A stretch of 64,000 nucleotides of DNA, taken from assembly GCA_029204225.1 (NCBI GenBank), contig CM055100.1, positions 60,714,560 through 60,778,559 on the forward strand, written 5' to 3'. This document shows, one piece after another, positions 57,801 to 64,000 of this stretch (position 1 is its first letter; every line of letters starts with the position of its first letter). A program made the translations under genes and the position numbers. The stretch comes from Diphasiastrum complanatum. Taxonomy: Eukaryota; Streptophyta; Lycopodiopsida; Lycopodiales; Lycopodiaceae. A model generated the notes under the pieces. That model did not search any database, was not told the origin of the DNA, and saw only the letters and a program-made list of their open reading frames with translations.

Positions 57801-58841
57801 CTTGGTATGCAAGGCTCAACTCCTATCTCATATCACTCGGATTTTGTCTAAGTGAATATGACCCTTCTCTGTATTATAAGTTTGTAGATAACTTTGTAAT
57901 TATACTTCTCATCTATGTAGATGATATCATTCTTTGTGGAAACAATGAGAAGTTAGTTGAAGAAACTAAGCATGCACTTGGTACTGTAAGATGTAGGACT
58001 TAGGAGTTCTTCACTATATTCTAGGCCTTGAAATAGTTTTTTGGAAAGGTCATGTATTTATAAGCCAGAGTAGATATGTACTTTCCATGCTCAGGAAATT
58101 CCATATGGGAAACTGTAAAGGCATAGATACACCTATGGAGCACACTGTAAAAGTTCCTATGAAAGATGATGAAAAATCCTTTGAGGACATCACTCTTTAT
58201 AGGAGTCTGGCTCACTTATTTGGTTAACAATGACTAGGCCTGATCTAAGCTTTTGTGTTCATAAGCTAAGTCAACACATGCAGGATCCAAAGTTATATCA
58301 TTGGAAGCTGGCTAAAAGAGTCTTGAGGTATATATCTTCTACCTTGGATTATGGATTATTCTATGAAGGAGAAGATCTGACTTTGATTGCTTTTTCAAAT
58401 TCAGATTTTGCAGGAGACAAGTTGGATAAGAAATCCACAAGTGCTTACACTATATTTCTTGGAGGGAACTTGGTTTCTTGGCTATCAAAGAAGCAGGCAA
58501 CTATTTCCTTATCATCTTGTGAAGTTGAATACAAATCTCTTACAACTACAACTAAGGAGATTTTATGGATCAAAAGGCTACTTTTGGAGCTAAAGTGTTA
58601 TGTAGATGAAGATCTTTCAATCATCAAGAATGATAACATTTCTGATCAGGCTCTTGCAAATAATCCAGTCTTTCATGCAAGGAGCAAGCATATTGAAGTG
58701 GCTCATAATTTTGTAAGAGAAAAAGTCATTGGGAGAGAGATCTCATTGGAGCATGTTTCATCTTTAGATTGTGTTGCAGATCTTCTCACCAAACCTCTAC
58801 TCAAGAATGTCTTTATGAAGATTGTGAGAGATTTCAACTAG
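54801..58841 (+). pseudogene. Copia-E Gag-Pol, many stops and frameshifts
   Basis: Gag starts at 54801 (MSSSGSHFLEHSKRLTSSNY) with two early stops (near 54900 and 55000), then is open 55004-56137. The zinc knuckle is CFLCGKKGHYASNC and the protease WWIDSGASSHMSS. The integrase has LWHKRLGHPNF, CEACVLAKSH, D (HTDVHFS), D (RSDSGGEY) and E (NGVAE, after the retroposon), with stops after CER and inside YTP-QNG. RT has DVSND in place of DVSNAF, a frameshift near 57680, YVDDIILCG, and further shifts near 57995 and 58205. RNase H shows SNSDFAGD (first D changed to N) and CEVEYKSL. It is non-functional throughout. Confidence 0.9.
56614..56727 (-). mobile_element. 86-bp tRNA-like retroposon with 14-bp target duplication
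   Basis: 56628-56713 is inserted in the Copia-E integrase and flanked by TCCTTAGCAAAATG at 56614-56627 and 56714-56727. On the minus strand it has an RNA polymerase III A box-like TGGCTCAATTGGTTAGC and B box-like AGTTCGAGCC. The ends of a 73-nt core, CCAAGGGA and TCCCTTGG, pair perfectly as an acceptor stem would. An 11-nt purine-rich tail follows. The anticodon arm pairs poorly, so it is not a working tRNA. A short SINE or retroposed tRNA-like RNA inserted by LINE machinery is the best reading. Confidence 0.8.
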
Positions 58842-58966
58842 TTTAGTCTAGTTTAGTCACATTTTGGTAAATTGTCAATAAGAGGCCAAAACTCATTTTA
58901 GGCTTAGAGATAAACTTTTTGAAGTTATATTAGTTTAAAATACATTCAATAAACACTTTTGAAAAG

Positions 58967-59476
58967 TGTGGGAAAGTTGGTAGTCAAGTTTGAGAGAGAT
59001 TCAAATTTGAACTTTGGGTACATTGAATCTAGACCCAAAAATAGTAGGGTTTACATTTTGGAGGGAAAGCCAAGTGGCCAAATAGGGTTTGGAAACTCTA
59101 TAAAAGGATGTAACTCGTGGAGAGACACATCTTCTCTCTTATATCTCTCATTTCATCATTATACATGGTTCTCTTTGGGTTCTACTACTCATTGGTGCAC
59201 TATCTTGGTGTTATCTTGCAATCGTGTGTGTAGAATGATCATTTATTGCTATTTTCGGTTCCACACGTGTGAAATACAGTAGAATACTGTAATTGTACGG
59301 ACATAAAACATATTTTATGTTTTGGTTCATGTTTGATCAATATCTCTTAGAGTTTGCATCTCATTTTGTATGTAGATGCTGATTTTTCTACATTGGCAGG
59401 ATTGTTGGTTTGCTCCTTATTGTAACCAAAGATTTGGGACTTGGATTGGATCTTGAATGATCTGAAATCCTTCACA
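58967..59476 (+). repeat. Copia-I 5' LTR
   Basis: 510 bp, TGTGGGAAAGTTGG to CTTCACA. TATA box CTCTATAAAAGG at 59097-59108. CACACGTGTG at 59262-59271, downstream of TATA and therefore in the transcribed part of the LTR. Confidence 0.85.
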
Positions 59477-59488
59477 TGGTATCAGAGC
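59477..59488 (+). other. Copia-I primer-binding site
   Basis: TGGTATCAGAGC directly follows the LTR. About 520 bp of leader without recognised features leads to gag. Confidence 0.9.
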
Positions 59489-60009
59489 TATTGTGTTTCA
59501 GGTTATAAAAGGATCAACCATCTTTAGCAAGGATTTGGAGGAGCTACCAATGCTAGAGCATGCTAGATTGATCTCTACTCAAAAATCAGCATTTTTGCAT
59601 GTGTAGAGTTGATATTTTGTAGGTCAAAACTCAATATAGGGTTAGATACTTGATCAATTCCAATTTCACACTTGGTTTACTAGAATTAGATGATTTTTGG
59701 TGCATTAGGAAGGTCTCATTGGAGTCTACAAGAAGATATACCAAGTTTCTAGAAATTGCATGTAGAATTTGAGATATTCAATTTTTTGTGATTTTGTCAA
59801 AACCCTAATTTTGATTGGATCTCTAGTTTGTGAGGTTACTGAACTTCATTTGAGTGTGTTTCAATCTTATTAAGTGTCAAGAATCATTAGATTGAGGATA
59901 GATCATAGGTTGATCAAGATCACACTATTCTATGTGTTGATTTTCTAGTTAGAAGTGCTAGAAGAGATTTGAGAGGTTCCATATCTTTGTAATTTCTTCT
60001 TGAGTTCAT

Positions 60010-60963
60010 TTGTTGACATTCAAGAGGAACAGGTTGAGGATGGAGTCCTTATTGGAGATGAATGAGTTGATGGAGATTGTTGCAGGCATGGAGGAGAGAC
60101 TTCAAGCACCTCCAGATCAAGTGAGGTATGACAAGAGAGCAAAGAAAGCTCTACACATGATTAAGATGAATGTTACCAATGAGCTTCTCAAGGAGGGTGG
60201 TAACTGCACATCATCTTTGGAGGCTTGGGAAGCTTTGAAGAAGCTTTATGAATCCAAGTCTACATCAAGAGTGCTTACTCTTAGGAGGCAAATCTTTCAA
60301 AGTTTGCAAAAGAAGGAAGAGAGTACTCATGCTTCTGTTTTGAGGGTTAAGGCATTCAATGATGAGTTAGCATGTATTGATGAAAGCATTAAGGAGGTAG
60401 AACTTGTTCAAGTTATACTTAATGGCTTGTTGGATGATCATGCTAATCTTGTTCAAAGTTTTGCTATTCAAAAGACTTTGCCAAGTATTGTGGATTTGCA
60501 AGAGATCTTGGTGAATGAGGATTATAGGCTTCAATCAAGAGGAGGTGGATCTACATCGACATCTCATTATGAAGAGGATGCTATGTACATCAAAGGCAAG
60601 TTCAAGGGCAAAGGCAAAGGCAAGTGGTCTAAAGGGCAAGATCAAGGTGATACTTCTTCTTTTGGCAAAAAGAAAGATAAGTCTAAGTTGAAATGCTTTT
60701 ATTGTGGGATCAAAGGGCATTTTGCAAATGAATGTTTGAAGAAGCAAAGCGATGAAGGTAGCAAGCAAATCAACTTTACTACTAATGATGAGGATCTAGG
60801 TGGTGGTGATTCTCTTTTTATGTGTTCTTCAAGTCCAATATCAAGTGAAGGTGACAAATATTCATGGTGGATTGATAGTGGAGCTAGTTCACACATGACT
60901 AGTCACAAGGAGTTCTTTACTTCTTTGGTCACTTATGATGGAGCCAAGAAAGCAATTCACATG
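60010..60963 (+). pseudogene. Copia-I Gag and protease start, N-terminus missing, cut by Copia-H2
   Basis: Open Gag close to Copia-1 in sequence, but the usual first ~20 residues and start ATG are absent; the first in-frame ATG (60040) falls at RMESLLEMNELM. It includes a lysine-glycine stretch, zinc knuckle CFYCGIKGHFANEC and protease WWIDSGASSHMTSHK. The frame ends two codons after the Copia-H2 LTR begins at 60964. The rest of pol should lie to the right of the window, beyond Copia-H2. Confidence 0.85.
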
Positions 60964-61645
60964 TGTTAAAAATTCACAATTCTAGCTTGACTAGTTTTGG
61001 TCATATGACTTGTAAATAGTTAGATGGTCATGATGTGGCTTGTCACACGTGCCAAATAGCATAGGATTCCATTCATAAGGATGTTCTCAAGTAGACCTAA
61101 GTGTTAGAACCTTTGGAATGAGTCCAAATTATGCTTAGATACAAGGGAGAAAAAATAGGAGCTATTTTTGGTAATTTTTGCATTGTTGAGGGATCTCCAA
61201 GATTCCAACCCTAACTTGGTAGGGATGAAAGATCCACCAAAATTAGCATTAGGGATAGGTTTAGGGCTACTCATACCTGCCCAAAACCGTGATGGATCAT
61301 GTATATATAGGTGATGATATCTCACCAAAATCAATCAAGCAATTTCATGTTTTTTCTCTCATAATGGTGCAATTGCTCTCTATGTTCATAATTGTTTGAG
61401 TACTTGTGATTACTAATGATTATAGGAGTGAATGTAGGTATGGTGTACAGTACTCAGACTGTGGGAGGCCGTACTTTCACACGTGTGAAGCCTTCTTCAA
61501 GGATTTGGGCCATTTAGTGAGATTCAAGCATAGATTTTTGATGGATTTTGATGGTTCAACTTGTGCTAATCTTATGAAATCATAATCTATTGTTTCCCTC
61601 ATCATTTCAAGTGTTTTAGGATCCTTATTTGCTGTAATTTTTACA
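60964..61645 (+). repeat. Copia-H2 5' LTR
   Basis: 682 bp, TGTTAAAAATTC to AATTTTTACA. TATA box GTATATATAG at 61301-61310, about 340 bp in. TTCACACGTGTGAA at 61476-61489, downstream of TATA. Confidence 0.95.
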
Positions 61646-61657
61646 TGGTATCAGAGC
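61646..61657 (+). other. Copia-H2 primer-binding site
   Basis: TGGTATCAGAGC immediately after the LTR. The leader 61658-62456 has no recognised feature. Confidence 0.95.
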
Positions 61658-62456
61658 CTAAAGGCTGAAATGAGCTAAATCCTTGGTTTTCATTCAATTT
61701 GATCACAATTTTTGATCTAAATCTTGTGTAGATTGGATCTTAGCATCTAGTATTGATTCTAGAACTCAAAGTGAGTCAAATACATTGGAGATTGGTGTTG
61801 TGTGACTTAATTTGCAGGTGTTTAGGTGTCTAAAACCAGAGGCAAAGTTGAATTCAATTCACATTACCAAGATAGCAAGTTTTGCTTGCTCCAAGCATTG
61901 ATTTCTAAGCGAGTTTTGGAGGTGATTTCATAGAGAAGGCTTTCTAGAATTCAAGGAGAGGGAAGATCAGAGTTTTGGGGACTCTTCAAGGCTGTTCTAA
62001 GGTGTAGTAGGCACCTCCTAAAGTTATTTAGGTTCAGTCCAACCATTGCTTGACTTATGCACCAAATTAGATCAATTTTTCATCAATTTTGATCATTTTT
62101 TGCTTGTGATTGGATAGTAGATTGTGTTGCATCCTCATTAAGTTCCATTTAGATCTTTTACAAGTGATTTTGGAAGTATATTAGGTTGCTGAAATTCACT
62201 CTTGATCAGATCATTTGGAAGCTTTAATGTTCTTTATAGAAAGAGAGGCAATTCTACTAGTATTGTCTACTTCAATCAAGCAAGTGCATTGTTTCTAGTA
62301 TTCTATGATTTGATTTTGTTAGAGATCATTCTTAGATCTTTATAGGAAGTATATTACTGATCTTTTCAGGTCCCTAAGAAGTGGGATAAGGTAGACCTTC
62401 AATCAAATCAATAGAAGTAACCTTCATTTGTGTCAAGTCCTTGATTAGGAGACTAG

Positions 62457-64000
62457 ATGGCATCTATAAATGCATATCTTTTGGATACTAATGAAAGGCT
62501 CAACAAAACTAACTATTCCATATGGAAAGTTAGAATGGAATCTATCATGATCATGCAAGATCTGATGGAAATTGTAAATGGTAAGGAGGGTGAACCTATT
62601 CATCCTCAAGAAAAAGCCAAATACATCAAGAGGTGCAATGTTGCACTACATTGCATAAAAATGAATGTTGCAAATGAACTCTTAAGAGAGGTAGGAGATT
62701 GCACTTCAGCTCAAGATGCTTGGGAGACTTTGCAAAAGGTCTATGAATCCAAGAACCAAACTAGAATGTTAGCTTTGAAGAATCAAATCTATAGAAGCTA
62801 TCAAAAGAAAGGAGAGAGTGCACATACTTTTGTCCTAAGAGTAAAGGAATTGAACAAAGAGCTAGCCTTTATAGGTGACCCTATCAAGGATGAAGAGCTT
62901 GTTCAACTCATATTGAATGGACTAAGCTTTGAATTTGACAATTTGGTTCAGGGATATGCAATTATGGGTAAGCTACCCATACTTGAAAAACTCCAAGGCA
63001 CACTCATGGCCGAGGAATCAAGAAGGAGCCAAATGCAAGAGAGGATGGATAGGCTTTCCATCCAAGGTGGAGATGACCAAGCTCTCTTCACCAAAGGCAA
63101 AGGCAAGTCCAAAGGCAAAGGATCAACATTCAAGAAGTCTACAAAGCTTGAGGATCAAGAAGGACCCCCAAAGGCATCTCCATCAACCACCAAAGTCAAG
63201 AAGGACAAATCAAAGGTGAAGTGCTACTATTGTAGCAAGATGGGGCATTATGCCTCGGAATGCTTCAAGAGGAAGCAAGATCAAAGCCAAGCCAACATGA
63301 GCAAAGAGGAGGAGGAGGAGAGTTCACATGAGGACTCTCTCATGATGTCCATATTTTCTTCAACAAGCTTCAAAGGAGAAGATCCTTGGTGGATTGACTC
63401 GGGTGCTAGTTCACACATGACTAGTAAAAGGGAGTTTTTCTCTTCTCTCTTATCTTATGATGGACCTATAAAGTCTATCTATACAGCAAATGATGAAGCT
63501 TGTAAGATTGAAGGAGTTGGTAGCATTCCCCTTTGCTTAGGATCTTCCAAAAAGATCAACATAGAAGGTGTTTTGTACATTCCTACAATAACAAAGAATC
63601 TACTAAGTGTTGGCCAAATGGTAGACAATGGTTTCAATGTTGACTTTGCTTCAAATGAATGTTTCATCAAGAAGAAGGGTAAGATAGTGGCTAAGGGCAC
63701 TAGACTTGGCAAACTTTATAAGCTGGATGCATTTGTGGATACTAATGTTGTCATGTTGGCCGAGAAGAGCAAGATATCTACCTTTACTTTATGGCACAAA
63801 AGACTTGGACATGTCAACTCGGGTTCCATGGAGGCTATGATCAAGAAGGAGTATGCTTTAGGCCTACCAAGGTCTATTGGGAAGGAAGACAAGGTTTGTG
63901 AAGCTTGTGCCTTATCCAAGGCACATAAGAAGGTGTTTCCTAACTCCATCACAAAGTCATCTCATCCTCTTGAACTCATACACTCGGATGTGCACATTGC
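62457..64000 (+). CDS. Copia-H2 Gag-Pol, N-terminal 514 residues, open at window end
   Basis: ATG at 62457 (MASINAYLLDTNERL) opens a frame with no stop to the window edge. Gag is about residues 1-245; it contains IWKVRMESIMIMQD and a lysine-glycine stretch (TKGKGKSKGKG). The zinc knuckle is C256-x2-C-x4-H-x4-C (CYYCSKMGHYASEC). The protease has WWIDSGASSHM with D314. The integrase zinc-binding part starts LWHKRLGHVNS near residue 443 and reaches CEACALSKAHKK; the first catalytic region (LIHSDVH) is the last thing visible. All catalytic residues in view are intact. The matching RT-RNase H of the family is seen in Copia-H at 32385-33944. Confidence 0.92.
   Translation, partial: MASINAYLLDTNERLNKTNYSIWKVRMESIMIMQDLMEIVNGKEGEPIHPQEKAKYIKRCNVALHCIKMNVANELLREVGDCTSAQDAWETLQKVYESKNQTRMLALKNQIYRSYQKKGESAHTFVLRVKELNKELAFIGDPIKDEELVQLILNGLSFEFDNLVQGYAIMGKLPILEKLQGTLMAEESRRSQMQERMDRLSIQGGDDQALFTKGKGKSKGKGSTFKKSTKLEDQEGPPKASPSTTKVKKDKSKVKCYYCSKMGHYASECFKRKQDQSQANMSKEEEEESSHEDSLMMSIFSSTSFKGEDPWWIDSGASSHMTSKREFFSSLLSYDGPIKSIYTANDEACKIEGVGSIPLCLGSSKKINIEGVLYIPTITKNLLSVGQMVDNGFNVDFASNECFIKKKGKIVAKGTRLGKLYKLDAFVDTNVVMLAEKSKISTFTLWHKRLGHVNSGSMEAMIKKEYALGLPRSIGKEDKVCEACALSKAHKKVFPNSITKSSHPLELIHSDVHI

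Larger units (their letters stand above)
54244..58841 (+). mobile_element. Copia-E: decayed copia, LTRs not found
   Basis: Comprises a partial leader (54244-54800, no primer-binding site) and gag-pol 54801-58841. No clear polypurine tract or LTR follows before Copia-I begins at 58967. 58842-58966 is unassigned. It was inserted in, or recombined into, Copia-J gag and later received an 86-bp retroposon at 56628. Confidence 0.7.
60964..64000 (+). mobile_element. Copia-H2: copia element running off the right edge
   Basis: 5' LTR 60964-61645, primer-binding site 61646, leader, gag-pol from 62457 open to the end. It sits in the protease region of Copia-I. The expected 5-bp target copy on the left is ACATG (60959-60963); the right copy is outside the window. 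LTRs match Copia-H at 33959-34623 closely. Confidence 0.9.

Overview
This 64-kb window is plant nuclear DNA made almost entirely of nested, mostly broken LTR retrotransposons. Evidence for a plant: eight Ty1/copia-type primer-binding sites reading TGGTATCAGAGC (complementary to the plant initiator tRNA-Met 3' end), single-ORF Gag-Pol polyproteins with the copia order zinc knuckle, protease, integrase, reverse transcriptase, RNase H, three Ty3/gypsy families, 5-bp target duplications, and long (GA)n and (TA)n microsatellites. No conventional host gene was recognised. The density of copia elements suggests a large-genome land plant; I cannot place it further.

Layout. 1-4364 and 10795-15207 hold three broken Ty3/gypsy families on the minus strand, called here beta (1-3915), alpha (4090-4364 continued at 10795-12440) and gamma (13959-15207). 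A complete, apparently very young copia element (Copia-1, 4365-10794) splits gypsy alpha, with a 5-bp duplication and two 655-bp LTRs in which I see no difference. 15208-20738 is a frameshifted copia (Copia-C). 21195-25084 is another copia (Copia-F), interrupted by two LTR pieces in inverted orientation. 25447-26591 is the 3' end of a copia (Copia-G). 26592-26815 is an integrase scrap carrying Copia-2 (26816-32384), a near copy of Copia-1. In Copia-2 the second half of reverse transcriptase and all of RNase H are replaced by an unrelated, still open 419-codon tail. 32385-34623 is the 3' part of Copia-H.

35123-39388 is Copia-D, which has gag and protease but no polymerase and carries a 247-bp perfect GA repeat in its leader. 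About 40600-42700 is a minus-strand LTR plus an unidentified Gag-like coding remnant (element K). 42700-52440 is a plus-strand gypsy alpha copy, split precisely by a 6.75-kb element with LTRs but no coding capacity (44399-51153, LARD-like). 52440-54243 is the start of Copia-J. 54244-58841 is Copia-E, disrupted by an 86-bp tRNA-like retroposon. 58967-60963 is Copia-I, interrupted by Copia-H2 (60964 to the window end), whose Gag-Pol ORF is still open at the edge.

How the parts relate: only Copia-1, and possibly Copia-H2 (cut by the window), look able to supply all the proteins for mobilisation. Copia-2, Copia-D, K and the LARD-like element would depend on proteins made elsewhere. Four points stand out. 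Copia-2 looks like a template-switch recombinant, with both a foreign polyprotein tail and a mosaic LTR. A palindrome, CACACGTGTG, recurs in LTRs or leaders of several otherwise unrelated elements. Gypsy beta has two successive retropepsin-like domains. The 86-bp insertion can form a tRNA-length fold with an 8-bp terminal stem and has a 14-bp target duplication.
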